Positions 33,600-43,042 of a stretch of 64,000 bases of DNA are shown here, in pieces. The DNA lies in assembly GCA_038230415.1 (NCBI GenBank), contig JBBRNH010000007.1:42829-106828 (forward strand). The letters run 5' to 3'. Each line of letters opens with the position of its first letter. The stretch's first letter is position 1. This DNA is from JBBRNH01 sp038230415 (GTDB lineage Bacteria > Bacteroidota > Bacteroidia > Cytophagales > Spirosomataceae). The notes beneath the pieces were generated by a model, which saw only the letters and a program-made list of their open reading frames with translations, did not search any database and was not told the origin of the DNA. The position numbers and the translations under genes are program-made.

Positions 33600-34616
33600 A
33601 TGCTCCAGTCCATCACGGTCAATACCTACTCCCGAACGCCCAAATATCAGCAGATTTACAACTCCATCGTGGCCGGTATCGAAAATAAAGACATCGTACC
33701 GGGCGATAAACTCCCCTCGATCCGGGAAATATGCGATGAATTTGATGTAGCCAAACGAACCGTCGAAAAAGCCTACGATCTGCTGCGCGAAAACGGGATT
33801 ATCGATGCCACCAAAGGCAAAGGCTACTACATCAACCACACGAGTCTGGGCCGGAATCTGAAAATATTCCTGCTGTTCAACAAATTAAGTACCCACAAAA
33901 AAATGATTTACGATGCCTTTGTGCAGGCGTTGGGGTCGCACACGGCCATTGATTTTTTTGTGTATAACAACGACTACCGGCTCTTTAAAGAGCTGATTCA
34001 GAAGCAGAACCGCAACTACACGCACTACGTGATTATCGCTCATTTTATTGATGGCGACGAGAAGACCTACGAAATCCTGAACACGCTGCCGAAACATAAA
34101 CTGATTCTGTTGGATAAACTGCCCGACGGTATCACCGGCAACTACGGAGCCGTGTATCAGAACTTCGGCAAAGACCTCTACCAAACCCTGACCGAAGCCT
34201 TGCCCCTGCTCAACAAATACGCCACGCTCAATATCCTGTTCCCGTTTCATAACTACCACCCCAAAGCCATTCTGACCGGGTTTTACAAATTTTGCCATGA
34301 ATACCAGTTTGCCGCCCGCGTTGTAGCTGACATTGGGCAGGAAGCTATCCAGCCCCAAAACGCCTACATCAACCTCGTCGAAGAAGACTTAGTGGCCTTA
34401 ATCAAACGCATCAAAGACACGGCCTATACAATCGGTGAGGAAGTCGGGATTTTGTCGTACAACGAAACCCCGTTGAAGGAACTGCTGCTGGATGGTATTA
34501 CCGTAATGTCAACCGATTTTGCCCAGATGGGCCGTACAGCCGCCCGGTTAGTGCAGGAAAACAGCATCGAACACGTCGAAAACCCGTTTCGGATCATCGT
34601 CCGCAAATCGCTGTGA
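33600..34616 (+). CDS. GntR-family regulator with LacI-like effector domain, probable rhamnose regulator
   Basis: A 338-residue transcription factor. The N-terminal winged helix is of GntR type (YQQIYNSIVAGIENKDIVPGDKLPSIREICDEFDVAKRTVEKAYDLL in consecutive segments, about residues 12-60), followed by a LacI/periplasmic-binding-protein-like effector domain (from about residue 80) with segments such as HYVIIAHFIDGD and EVGILSYNETPLKELL. The start at 33600 is used because the HTH begins there; the 61 codons upstream look non-coding. It is divergent from the rhamnose genes, so it probably regulates them in response to rhamnose or rhamnulose; this is inferred from position and known family use. 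Confidence 0.92.
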   Translation: MLQSITVNTYSRTPKYQQIYNSIVAGIENKDIVPGDKLPSIREICDEFDVAKRTVEKAYDLLRENGIIDATKGKGYYINHTSLGRNLKIFLLFNKLSTHKKMIYDAFVQALGSHTAIDFFVYNNDYRLFKELIQKQNRNYTHYVIIAHFIDGDEKTYEILNTLPKHKLILLDKLPDGITGNYGAVYQNFGKDLYQTLTEALPLLNKYATLNILFPFHNYHPKAILTGFYKFCHEYQFAARVVADIGQEAIQPQNAYINLVEEDLVALIKRIKDTAYTIGEEVGILSYNETPLKELLLDGITVMSTDFAQMGRTAARLVQENSIEHVENPFRIIVRKSL

Positions 34617-34770
34617 GCCGGTTTGTGGGTAGCCGTTCACACATCCGGTAAATAAAACACCCTGTTGGGACAGTATTTGCCCCCGTTCGTCCTGACGGGC
34701 TTGGCCTGCCCTTGGATTTACATCACCTTTAAGGCACTAAATCCAACAATAACATAAACTCTTTACGGCC

Positions 34771-35118
34771 ATGATTACGACTACTGAACTCCTGCTCAAA
34801 AGCGGCAGCAAAACCACCCACATCCCCCTCGAAGCCATTGTGCAGGTGGTTGGTACAGGCAATTACAGTCAGTTCTGGCTCCGAGACGGTCGCCGGATCC
34901 TGAGTGCTTACACCCTGAAAGTGTATCAGCGACTCCTGCCCGATCATTTTCTGCGGATTCACCGGGCGTGTTTAGTCAACAGCCGGTGCATTGTGGGCCG
35001 GGTCGGGCAGTATGAATTGATATTGACCGATGGTAGCCAGGTGGAGATTGCCCGGCGTAAAGCTGACACGTTTCGCCAGCAGTTTGCCGCTTTGCAAAAT
35101 AATGGCCTGGCCGGATAA
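34771..35118 (+). CDS. Stand-alone LytTR DNA-binding protein
   Basis: A 115-residue protein that is essentially only a LytTR domain: THIPLEAIVQVVGTGNYSQFWL, then LRIHRACLVNSRCIVGRVGQYELILTDGSQVEIARRK. No receiver or membrane segment is present, so activity may depend on expression level or on another protein. Such single-domain LytTR regulators occur in this phylum, sometimes controlling membrane proteins. The gene lies between the rhamnose regulator and the convergent ABC exporter, and is followed by a strong palindrome shared with that convergent gene. Targets are not evident. Confidence 0.9.
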   Translation: MITTTELLLKSGSKTTHIPLEAIVQVVGTGNYSQFWLRDGRRILSAYTLKVYQRLLPDHFLRIHRACLVNSRCIVGRVGQYELILTDGSQVEIARRKADTFRQQFAALQNNGLAG

Positions 35119-35122
35119 CGTT

Positions 35123-35178
35123 GTAGCGCGGGTGGAAACCCGCGTTTATGGAAAATCGCGGGTTTCCACCCGCGCTAC
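35123..35178. repeat. Family C palindrome between the LytTR gene and the ABC exporter
   Basis: Perfect 22-base inverted repeat (GTAGCGCGGGTGGAAACCCG + CG and its complement) with a 12-base loop, right between two convergent stops (35118 and 35184). It probably forms a bidirectional terminator-like hairpin and is the cleanest copy of family C. Confidence 0.9.
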
Positions 35179-35183
35179 GGTCG

Positions 35184-37079
35184 CTACTGATACCCCCGCG
35201 CCTGCAGGGCAAACAGTTCGGCGTAGCGACCGTTGAGGGCCAGCAGTTCTTCGTGCGAGCCGATTTCCAACGCCTGCCCGTTTTCGAGAACTAAGATCCG
35301 GTCGGCCATTCGAACGGTGCTGAATCGGTGCGAAATCAAGACCGCGCTCTTGCCCTGGGTCAGTTCGGCAAAGCGTTGAAAGACCTCAAATTCAGCGCGG
35401 GCATCGAGGGCGGCAGTGGGTTCGTCTAAAATAATCAGTTGGGCATCACGCATATAGGCCCGCGCCAGAGCTACTTTCTGCCACTCGCCCCCGGAGAGTT
35501 CAACGCCTTTGTTGAAACTCTTGCCGAGTTGCTGCCCGTAGCCGCCCGGCAGTTTGGCAATCACGGTGTCGGCCAAACTGCGCCGGGCCGAGGTCTCCAC
35601 GCGGGGCTGATTGCCGCGCTCGTCAATATCACCGATGGCGATGTTGATACCGACCGACATTTTGAACCGGACGTAATCCTGAAAAATCACGCCGACGTTG
35701 CGCCGGAGGTCGGTCAGGTCATACTCGCGGAGGTCGCGGCCATCGAGCAGAATCCGGCCTTCGGCGGGGTCATAAAGCCGGGCTAAGAGTTTGACGAGGG
35801 TGGTTTTTCCCGCGCCGTTCTCGCCGACGAGGGCTAATTTTTCGCCCGGTTCGAGCGTGAACGACAGGTTTCTGATGGCCCAGCGTTCGGAGTTGATGTA
35901 TTTGAAACCAACTTTTTCAAACGTGAATCCCTGCTGAATCCGGGTCGGGAAAGGCAGCGGTTTATCGGGTGAGTCAATGTTGGGTTTGATAGCAAAAAAG
36001 TCGAACAAATCCTGCAAATACAACGCTTCCTGGGTTAAACTGCTGAACTGCAACAGAATACCTTCGAGCGAGGCCCGCACCTGCCGAAACGAACCGGCCA
36101 GAAACGTGAGGTCGCCAATGGAAATCTGCCCGGCAATGGCGCGGCTCACAATCCAGACGTAGGCTCCGTAATAACCTGCCGTGCCGAGGGCCGTGAGCAG
36201 CGTTCCCCACCCGGCGCGGGAGACCGACAGGGCGCGGTTTTTGACAAAATATTGCCACGACAAATCACGAAAGCGGCTGATGAGGAAGTCAGACAGGCCA
36301 AAGATTTTGACTTCTTTGGCCGTTTCGTCGCTCGCACCCACGTAGCGCAGGTAGTCGAGTTCGCGCCGTTCGGGAGTCCAACTTCTTGACAGTGAATAAC
36401 TTTGCCGGTTAAAATAATTATCGCCGATGAACGAGGGCGTAACGGCAATCAGAATCAACAGCAGCAGCCAGGGGTTATACACAGCCAGACCAGCGGCCAG
36501 AAACGCCACCGAAATCACCTCCTGCACCTGCCCGAACACCTGCGAGAGCAGCACCGTCCGGCCCGTTGTCTGCCGCCGGGCGCGTTCGAGTTTATCGTAG
36601 AAGGTAGCATCTTCAAACTGTTCGAGGTCAAGCAAAGCCGCGTGTTCCATGAGTTTGATAGAGACTGAATTAGACAATCTATCGCCCAACAGTCCGTCAA
36701 TGAGCGACGTGACGCGGCCCAGTGCGGTGGAGCCAATCGCCAGGCCAAACTCGGCCAGTACTAATGTCCAGAGATAGGTGGTGTTGGTATCGTGTTGAGC
36801 GGCCAGCCGGATCACCTCGTCAATCAGGAGCTTACCAATATACAGCGACGTGGCCGGCACAGCCGCCCGAATAAGCCGCACGAGGGCATTACCGACAAAC
36901 AAACCGGGCGCGGTGTCAAAGGCAATCTTAAAAAACGCCGGGAGGTTGCCGAGGGCCGCAAAACGGTCTCGCCATGACGTTGGGGGCGTTTCGGGCGGGG
37001 TATTTCCGGGGGGTAACGATGCGGTGCGAGGCAGTGATGGCCCGGCAGAAGCGGGCGGTATATTGGTCGGTATTGCCAT
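35184..37079 (-). CDS. ABC exporter, membrane and ATPase domains fused
   Basis: A 631-residue half-transporter of the ABCB/MsbA type. Hydrophobic segments span about residues 50-340, then comes a nucleotide-binding domain with Walker A GENGAGKTT (about 416-424), signature LSGGEWQKVALARAY (about 525-540), Walker B LIILDEPTAALD and the H-loop LISHRFSTV. It would act as a dimer in the inner membrane, exporting a lipid, peptide or drug. The first 40 residues are proline-rich and unusual. It stands alone, and the neighbouring polysaccharide cluster has its own exporter, so the substrate is unknown. Confidence 0.93.
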   Translation of the reverse strand: MAIPTNIPPASAGPSLPRTASLPPGNTPPETPPTSWRDRFAALGNLPAFFKIAFDTAPGLFVGNALVRLIRAAVPATSLYIGKLLIDEVIRLAAQHDTNTTYLWTLVLAEFGLAIGSTALGRVTSLIDGLLGDRLSNSVSIKLMEHAALLDLEQFEDATFYDKLERARRQTTGRTVLLSQVFGQVQEVISVAFLAAGLAVYNPWLLLLILIAVTPSFIGDNYFNRQSYSLSRSWTPERRELDYLRYVGASDETAKEVKIFGLSDFLISRFRDLSWQYFVKNRALSVSRAGWGTLLTALGTAGYYGAYVWIVSRAIAGQISIGDLTFLAGSFRQVRASLEGILLQFSSLTQEALYLQDLFDFFAIKPNIDSPDKPLPFPTRIQQGFTFEKVGFKYINSERWAIRNLSFTLEPGEKLALVGENGAGKTTLVKLLARLYDPAEGRILLDGRDLREYDLTDLRRNVGVIFQDYVRFKMSVGINIAIGDIDERGNQPRVETSARRSLADTVIAKLPGGYGQQLGKSFNKGVELSGGEWQKVALARAYMRDAQLIILDEPTAALDARAEFEVFQRFAELTQGKSAVLISHRFSTVRMADRILVLENGQALEIGSHEELLALNGRYAELFALQARGYQ

Positions 37080-37128
37080 AGTTTATTGACAACACCGGGC
37101 GGGTTTTGGTTCGTTGGTAACCCCTACC

Positions 37129-38436
37129 CTACCACCCCAATACCCTCCGCGTCAGCCGTGCGCCCGTGTCGTCGTGCAGCGTCACGAACAAATCGGGCGT
37201 GGGCCAGTCTGCCACCGAAACCAGCCAACGGCCCGGATTTTGCCGCGTAATCCGGGCCGGAACAGCACGTCCGGCGGCATCGGTAAACGAGACAGACACA
37301 ATCATGCGGCTGTGCTGAACCGTAAACTGCCCGTCCTGGGCGGGGTTCGGGAAGAGGACGAACGGCTCCGGGCCGGGGTCGGTGGCTAACACCGTTGGCT
37401 GTATCACGGTTGGTGGCGTTGGCTTGGTGCCTGCCGTGACGCAGGTTTGCGCGTTTACAACCGTGCGAAGCTGGTTCATCCGGGCGTAGAGGTTATCGCC
37501 GGGGCAGTCGGTGGCGCAGGTGCCGTCGCGGTGGGCCGAGATGGTTACCAGCGTTTTGCCCGACGACGCATGAAATGCCGAACCGAGCGGTTGGGTGATG
37601 TTTTCTTTGTTGAGTTTCCAGCCCGTCAGGGCGGCTAAGGCGGTCAGGGCGGCATCGGGCGGCTGGGCGGTCATGTAGCCACCAAGCAGACAAATACCCA
37701 TCGTGCCGGCGTTTGTGCCGCAAAAGTGCGCGCCCTGCACATTGTCGCCATCCATCATGCCCTGCCCGTCGCGGCCTTCAAAAACGGTTCCATCCTGGGC
37801 AATCAGAAAATTATAACCGATGTCGTTCCAGCCGTTGCTTTGGGTGTGATAGACGTAAATACTCCTGACCACATTCACATAGTCGGTAGTCGTGTTTGAG
37901 CCTTCGGCGTGATGCACGATCACGAACCGAACGCCGGTGGCAACGGGCCTTTCTTTGGGTGGGTTTAGCCCGATTCGCCAGGTGCCAACGGGTATCACCG
38001 GGGGTTTGCCGCAGTCGTCGGCCAGGGTGCGCCATTGCCGGGCGGTGGTGTTCAGGGCAATCGGTTTGGCATAAACCAGCCTTAGCCTGACCACCTCACC
38101 AGGCCTGAAATCAAGCAGTGTGATGGTTGTGGTTGGGCGCACAAACACGACCAATGCCGAGGTAAGCCCGTCGGCGTGGGTATCCCGGCGCAACAATGTC
38201 GTGTCTGCATCAGCCACAATACGCCCCTGCAAGCCGGTAGTGGCGGTCGGCCCCGGCACGTCGTCAATGGCGATGGCCGTTGCCGGGGCCGCGAGCGTTA
38301 TGGATGTTACGGGGCTGGCAATGCTCACCGATTCAGTAAAAGCGTAGCTGTCAGCACGTTGGGCATGGGACAAAAATCCACAAACCAACAGTAAAAGACA
38401 ACCCGTTGTGCCGCGATTTATGGTACGATTCTTCAT
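37129..38436 (-). CDS. Secreted PGRP-type N-acetylmuramoyl-L-alanine amidase with T9SS sorting domain
   Basis: A 435-residue exported protein. After the signal peptide (TTGCLLLLVCGFLSHAQ) and a beta-rich N-terminal region comes an amidase_2/PGRP domain (about residues 165-325) with zinc-ligand candidates His in FVIVHHAEGS, His in TISAHRDG and Cys in ATDCPGDNLY, and a conserved YNFLIAQDGTVFEGR strand. Enzymes of this type cut the bond between muramic acid and the stem peptide. The last 80 residues (VLFPNPAQDGQFTV ... TRRVLGW) match a type IX secretion sorting domain, pointing to surface or extracellular location. It may act on its own wall or on competitors; sequence does not say. Confidence 0.92.
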   Translation of the reverse strand: MKNRTINRGTTGCLLLLVCGFLSHAQRADSYAFTESVSIASPVTSITLAAPATAIAIDDVPGPTATTGLQGRIVADADTTLLRRDTHADGLTSALVVFVRPTTTITLLDFRPGEVVRLRLVYAKPIALNTTARQWRTLADDCGKPPVIPVGTWRIGLNPPKERPVATGVRFVIVHHAEGSNTTTDYVNVVRSIYVYHTQSNGWNDIGYNFLIAQDGTVFEGRDGQGMMDGDNVQGAHFCGTNAGTMGICLLGGYMTAQPPDAALTALAALTGWKLNKENITQPLGSAFHASSGKTLVTISAHRDGTCATDCPGDNLYARMNQLRTVVNAQTCVTAGTKPTPPTVIQPTVLATDPGPEPFVLFPNPAQDGQFTVQHSRMIVSVSFTDAAGRAVPARITRQNPGRWLVSVADWPTPDLFVTLHDDTGARLTRRVLGW

Positions 38437-38506
38437 AGTTTGGTCATGGCCTAAACGGATGATTACTTATGTTTACCTTCATACCGTCTGAAACAGAATC
38501 CAATTT

Positions 38507-38974
38507 ATGAACAAGAACTCATTTACCTATCGGTTCGAGCAGTTTGCCGGTGCTGTCAGCCGCTTCACGGGTTCGTCAACGGCGTTTTTGCTGGCCCTGT
38601 CGGTCATTATCGTCTGGGTTGTTACCGGCCCGATTTTCGAGTACTCCAACACCTGGCAATTAGTTATCAACACCGGCACCACCATCATCACGTTTCTGAT
38701 GGTGTTTCTCATCCAAAAAGCCCAGAATAAGGATTCGCTCGCCATTCAGATCAAGTTAGACGAGTTGATCGCGGCTACCGATGCGGCCAGTAATCACGTA
38801 TTGGTTGTAGAAGACCTGACCGAGGCCGAACTCCGAACCTTGCGGGAATATTTTTGCCGTTTAGCCGAATTAGCCGACGATGAACCCGTTACCGAAACCC
38901 GGACCCCCGCAGCAGCCGAGGCCCGGCACCGCGAGAAAGTAACCCGGCAAAAAGCCCGCAGAAGCATAAAGTGA
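38507..38974 (+). CDS. Low-affinity iron permease family protein
   Basis: A 155-residue protein of the low-affinity iron permease (Fet4-like) family. Two transmembrane helices (STAFLLALSVIIVWVVTGPIF and VINTGTTIITFLMVFLI) are followed by the family tail QKAQNKDSLAIQIKLDELIAA. The bacterial members are much shorter than yeast Fet4; transport by these short forms is not well established. A charged C-terminal extension (about residues 115-155) follows. It is divergent from the amidase gene; no metal-regulator gene is adjacent. Confidence 0.9.
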   Translation: MNKNSFTYRFEQFAGAVSRFTGSSTAFLLALSVIIVWVVTGPIFEYSNTWQLVINTGTTIITFLMVFLIQKAQNKDSLAIQIKLDELIAATDAASNHVLVVEDLTEAELRTLREYFCRLAELADDEPVTETRTPAAAEARHREKVTRQKARRSIK

Positions 38975-39008
38975 AGAGTAGCGCAATGACGGACCACCGC
39001 GTTACTTT

Positions 39009-39998
39009 TCAAAACCCGACTTTGGCACTTTCGGGGCGTTCGCCGGAGACGGTTTGCTCTTCGAGGTTATAAATATCGGCCAGTGTCATGGCATCGGTCG
39101 TGCGGAAAGTCACGCCAAGATGAGTCAGCAGACGGTTGGCTTTGTCGGGGTGCAGTTTGCCAAACGCATAGTCAACCATGAGCCGCCCCTTGCGGAGCAA
39201 CGCCCTGTCTAACATACTCTTGCTGGCGTTGAAGGTTGCAATCACCTGAATGTGCATACAGTCGGCCAGCAAACCATCGGTCAGGTTCAGGATGTTCGAT
39301 ACGCTGTTGGTATCGCCCCCGGCCTCGCGCGATTGCAGAATCCGCTCGGCATCTTCGATAATAAGGACCGACTCTTTGTTTTCGAGCAGAAACGGAATGA
39401 TTTCGGGCGAGGTCAGGTAGTTGGTCATGTAGGGCGGCAGGATGAGCATGTCCTTCCTGACCAACGAACTCAGGTGCTTGATGTAGGTGGTTTTGCCGGT
39501 GCCGGGTTCGCCGTGCAGCAGAATCAGGCCCTTGCTCTTGGGCTGACCGAGCAGCGTTACGAGCCGTTCATGAACGGGCAAAAAATCGTCGTTGTATTGT
39601 AGTTCGAGGTCAATCTGCGGGGGTGTAATCTCCACGCGTTCGGTGTGCAGACCACCTAACCCACTCTGAATCAGGTAGATATTGGTCTGGTTTTCTTCAT
39701 GCTCGAATTTAAGTTTGTCAATCCCGTCGAGGAGTTCGCGCATCCCGGCTTCGTTGCTGTACAGGCCGTGCATCCTGATAAAGGTCTCCCCCAGCATCTC
39801 CACCTTGAGGAGAATACCGCTGCTGTGCTGCACAATCTGCTCAACGGTGTACCAGCCCTTTTCGCCCATCCTGACCGACGAGTTGATGATGGCAAAACCC
39901 CGACTCAGCACCAATTCGCGGGCTGCGGGCATAAAATCATCGTTGAAATAAAGGTAGTTCGGATACGCGCCGAAGGTCTTCACAAAGTGCGGAGCCAT
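39009..39998 (-). CDS. AAA-family ATPase
   Basis: A 329-residue protein with an N-terminal domain of unknown fold (about residues 1-150) and a C-terminal AAA ATPase domain: Walker A HGEPGTGKTTY, Walker B ESVLIIEDAE, and sensor/arginine-finger regions around VIATFNASKSMLDRALLRKGRL. This is the BCS1/FtsH-like subtype by order. The frame is open up to a TTG at 40157, but the extra 53 residues have no Met and little order, and a TAGCTTTG box lies in that stretch, so the ATG at 39998 is preferred. It lies 192 bases after the last polysaccharide gene on the same strand; a functional link is uncertain. Confidence 0.9.
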   Translation of the reverse strand: MAPHFVKTFGAYPNYLYFNDDFMPAARELVLSRGFAIINSSVRMGEKGWYTVEQIVQHSSGILLKVEMLGETFIRMHGLYSNEAGMRELLDGIDKLKFEHEENQTNIYLIQSGLGGLHTERVEITPPQIDLELQYNDDFLPVHERLVTLLGQPKSKGLILLHGEPGTGKTTYIKHLSSLVRKDMLILPPYMTNYLTSPEIIPFLLENKESVLIIEDAERILQSREAGGDTNSVSNILNLTDGLLADCMHIQVIATFNASKSMLDRALLRKGRLMVDYAFGKLHPDKANRLLTHLGVTFRTTDAMTLADIYNLEEQTVSGERPESAKVGF

Positions 39999-40121
39999 CG
40001 GAAAATCGCGGTCGAGGTCATTAGAAATATACGGCGCATTGGCCGGGGCCGGATTAATCGTAGTACCGTTACCAGTCGGCAGGTACGGAAAAGCGGAGTT
40101 CAAACGTCGTCGGGAGCTTTT

Positions 40122-40129
40122 CAAAGCTA
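40122..40129 (-). promoter_or_regulatory. Candidate -7 box for the AAA ATPase
   Basis: TAGCTTTG on the minus strand, an exact TAnnTTTG match, 123 bases upstream of the preferred start. A TTG lies 25 bases further upstream, slightly more than normal spacing. Confidence 0.4.
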
Positions 40130-40190
40130 AAATTTTGTGGGGGTTGTAACGTCGCAAGGTACGAAAAAATGCAGTCTTGGCGGGTTTGGT

Positions 40191-41204
40191 TTATTCGAGC
40201 ATATCGCCTAAAGCGGCCAGATACGCGCTATACCAATCGGCAGAGACGTTGGCGTAGCGGTGGTATTGCCCCCGCCACAGGTCGGTCAAGACGGGGGCAA
40301 CGCGCCGAAGCCTGTTGTCAGGCAGTTGGCTCCGCAGGGTGTAGTGGGCCAATCGCTGCGCCAACTGATTCATACCGGGCGTATCAGCCAGCACACCCCG
40401 GCTAATGAGTAATTGCCGGATTCGGGTGAGTTGCTGCCGTTGCTCACGCAGGGGCGCGAGTTTCAGGGTGCGGTCGCGGATAAACCGGTCGCGGAGCCGC
40501 ACCCGCGGGCCGGGTGGTTTTTCATGCACGCCCACTTGCTGCGTGGGGTGCGTGCGATACAGTTGGAGCGGCTCGTTCACGAACGAGATGGCCCCCAAAC
40601 CGGCTCCCAGCAGCGACAGCCAGCCGTCATAAATATAGCCTGGCACGTCGTCAGGGATTGGTAGTAGGGTGGTCAGCAACGGTCGCCGGATCACCGTAGC
40701 GCAGCCCATCACGCGGTTGCCGTCGAGCAGCACGTCCATTGCCCGGCCTTCCTGCCAGCGTTGTTGCATGGCTTCGTCAAAATAAACCCGCGCCCAAAAT
40801 CGCTCGCCGGTGGGTTGCAGGTTCTCGTCGGCAATGTCGGCATCGTTAAAGGCCACCTGCACCGCCGGATTCTGCTGCATGAACTCGGCCATCCGGCGCA
40901 GTTTTTGGGGTAGCCAGAAATCGTCCTGATCGCAGAGAAATACCAGCTCGCCGGTGCAGCGGCTCAGGGCCTGCCCGAAGTTTTTGTTGAAGCCTAACCG
41001 CACCGGGTTCTCGATTAGTTCGACCCGAAACGGCGCATCAGCGGTCAACTGGCGCAGCAAGGCACGGGTGTTGTCGGTGCTGCTGTCGTCGCAGATAATC
41101 ACCTCGTCGGGCAGGCGTTCCTGTTGCAGCAAACTCTGCCACTGGGCCGACAGGTAGGCCGCGCCGTTGTAGGTGCAGAGCGCGATAGAAATATCAGATG
41201 TCAT
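40191..41204 (-). CDS. Glycosyltransferase family 2 protein
   Basis: A 337-residue GT-A-fold glycosyltransferase. The start at 41204 gives the classic N-terminus ISIALCTYNGAAYLSAQWQSLL, then EVIICDDSSTDNT (donor nucleotide Asp) and the DxD-like CDQDDFWLP metal site. Members transfer one sugar from a nucleotide-sugar to a growing glycan in the cytoplasm. The start overlaps the upstream DUF5672 gene by 11 bases, so it is the last gene of the polysaccharide transcription unit. The C-terminal 100 residues are helical and basic, as common in rhamnosyl/galactosyl-transferase relatives; the sugar is not predictable. Confidence 0.94.
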   Translation of the reverse strand: MTSDISIALCTYNGAAYLSAQWQSLLQQERLPDEVIICDDSSTDNTRALLRQLTADAPFRVELIENPVRLGFNKNFGQALSRCTGELVFLCDQDDFWLPQKLRRMAEFMQQNPAVQVAFNDADIADENLQPTGERFWARVYFDEAMQQRWQEGRAMDVLLDGNRVMGCATVIRRPLLTTLLPIPDDVPGYIYDGWLSLLGAGLGAISFVNEPLQLYRTHPTQQVGVHEKPPGPRVRLRDRFIRDRTLKLAPLREQRQQLTRIRQLLISRGVLADTPGMNQLAQRLAHYTLRSQLPDNRLRRVAPVLTDLWRGQYHRYANVSADWYSAYLAALGDMLE

Positions 41205-42021
41205 AGCCAAAGCGGGCGAAAACGGTGCGCCAGTAGTCGGTTTCATGAATATCCCAGGCGTGGCAGCCAAACGGCAGTTGGCCCTGATTGTAGGTGGTGA
41301 TGGCGCGTTGGGGGTAAAACTCAACCGCAAAATGCAGGGCCGTGCGGAAGTCAGGCACCCGCAGATGCGGCCCGTATCGGTTTATTTCGATACCCCAAAA
41401 TACGTCTTCGTTGTATTGATGGGTCTGATTTCGGGCATAAACCGCGAGTTTTCGGCGGGTTGCGCCGGTGGTCAGCACCGATAAAAAAGCCGGGATTCGC
41501 CGGAGCGACAGCCCGCCGTTGCCCACGCTGTTTTGGCCGATAATTTCGCGGGGGGTGATGCCATCCGGCTTTTTCAGGTCGAGCCAGGTAGCCAGTTGTT
41601 TTTTGGCGTTGAATACCAGTTCGTCGGCTCGGTTCCGAAAATCAACGTCGCGCAGCCAGGGTGCGCCCACGTAATCATACCCCCGGCGGCACCACTCGGC
41701 CAGATCATCGGCAAACACAAACGCATCTAACTGGTGAATGAGCATGAACTCAAATCCGGCAAAGGCCCGGTAAAATACCTCCGACAGCATGAGCCGGTTG
41801 TAGGCCTGAATGTCAGCAAAAAACGCGGCATCGAATCGCTGTACCTGCAAGGCCGGGAACTCCTGCATCAGCCCCGACACGTCTAACCCCGTCGGCGCGG
41901 CCAGAAACACCGGATACCGACCCAAAACCCGTACACATTGCGTCAGTGAAATACGCTCATAGTCGGTCAGGGTTGACTTATAAACCGGGATAACCACACA
42001 AACGGCAGGCGACTCGCTCAT
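41194..42021 (-). CDS. DUF5672 family protein, probable glycosyltransferase
   Basis: A 275-residue protein of the DUF5672 family, found in glycan clusters and likely related to GT-A glycosyltransferases. Features are VCVVIPVYKSTLTDYERISL at the start, then MLIHQLDAFVFADDL, where the acidic motif may bind a nucleotide-sugar, DYVGAPW, VGNGGLSLRR and EDVFWGIEI. No signal peptide is seen. Its stop overlaps the start of the following GT2 gene and it lies 21 bases after the GT8-like gene. The donor and acceptor are unknown. Confidence 0.88.
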   Translation of the reverse strand: MSESPAVCVVIPVYKSTLTDYERISLTQCVRVLGRYPVFLAAPTGLDVSGLMQEFPALQVQRFDAAFFADIQAYNRLMLSEVFYRAFAGFEFMLIHQLDAFVFADDLAEWCRRGYDYVGAPWLRDVDFRNRADELVFNAKKQLATWLDLKKPDGITPREIIGQNSVGNGGLSLRRIPAFLSVLTTGATRRKLAVYARNQTHQYNEDVFWGIEINRYGPHLRVPDFRTALHFAVEFYPQRAITTYNQGQLPFGCHAWDIHETDYWRTVFARFGYDI

Positions 42022-42042
42022 AACAAAGGCAAAGGTAACACC

Positions 42043-43041
42043 TCAGCGTTCGAGTAGGGTAATGAGCTTGTGGAGCGGCTTTTGCAGCAGTCGGCGGGTT
42101 TGTTGGTAGCGCACCGGCACATCGGGCTTGATGTAGGCGCACGGGTAGGCGCGGTAGGCTTCGTTGTGGTTTGCCAGGAGCCGTTCGCCATAGAGCCTGA
42201 ACAACGGCCACGCATCGGGGCGTTGGCTAAAATCATAGCGGGTCTGGTATTTGGAAACCGATTCGGGCCGGGCCGGACTGTAGCCGCTGTAATGAAAAAA
42301 CTGCAACGTATAACCCATATCGGTAGCAGTTTGGTTCACCTGCCAAACGCCATCGGCATCTTGCGAGAATCGCCGTTCGTGCAGGTTCCAGTAGGCCGCG
42401 TTGTAGCCCCGGTGGGTTTCGATATGGACGTTCCGGCAGTAGGCGGGCGCGAAATTCACCCAGTGCTGATCAACAAACAGGCCGGCGCAGAGGTCAATCC
42501 GGCATTCATACACGAGCCGTTCTTTCCACCAGACAACAAACTGCCGGGCTTCGGCGGTGCGCCGGGTGCCGATGAAACCGAGGTTAAAAATCCCGGTGTT
42601 GAGGTGGGTTTGGTCGTTCGGCAGCAGTTCGTCGGGGTTGGGTTCAACCGTGTGCGGGGTCAGCACGAGGCTGTGACGGTCAAGGTCGTTTTGTAGTTTG
42701 GTGAGCGGCTGAAACACGATGATGTCGGGGTCAAAATAAACGACCTGCGTGATGTCGGGGCGGGTTTCGTAGAAATAATCAATGAAAAACGGCTTTACGG
42801 CGGTGTTGAGTTCGGTGATGTCGTAGCGGTCACACATCGCGGCAAAGTCGGGAATCCCAATCCGGGCCACGTCGAGCATGGCGTAGTCCGGCACGAGTTC
42901 GGGCGGCAGGTTAGCCGCGTCAAGGTCATCAACCAACCCGATTATGTATTGCCAGTAGGGATTGGTGGCCCGCAATGAATCGCCAAGGGTGCGGGCCTGG
43001 GCTAAGTAATTAACGGAACAGATGGTAAAGGCAAGGGTCAT
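42043..43041 (-). CDS. Putative glycosyltransferase (nucleotide-diphospho-sugar transferase fold, GT8-like)
   Basis: A 332-residue protein whose N-terminal half fits the GT8-like fold: FTICSVNYLAQARTLGDSLR, then TAVKPFFIDYFYE, the metal-binding DPD in VVYFDPDIIVF, LNTGIFNLGF and DQHWVNFAP. No transmembrane segments are present. It begins 1 base after the acyltransferase stop, so the two are tightly coupled. Sequences of this kind are common in surface-glycan loci; the transferred sugar cannot be assigned from sequence. Confidence 0.88.
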   Translation of the reverse strand: MTLAFTICSVNYLAQARTLGDSLRATNPYWQYIIGLVDDLDAANLPPELVPDYAMLDVARIGIPDFAAMCDRYDITELNTAVKPFFIDYFYETRPDITQVVYFDPDIIVFQPLTKLQNDLDRHSLVLTPHTVEPNPDELLPNDQTHLNTGIFNLGFIGTRRTAEARQFVVWWKERLVYECRIDLCAGLFVDQHWVNFAPAYCRNVHIETHRGYNAAYWNLHERRFSQDADGVWQVNQTATDMGYTLQFFHYSGYSPARPESVSKYQTRYDFSQRPDAWPLFRLYGERLLANHNEAYRAYPCAYIKPDVPVRYQQTRRLLQKPLHKLITLLER

Positions 43042-43042
43042 T

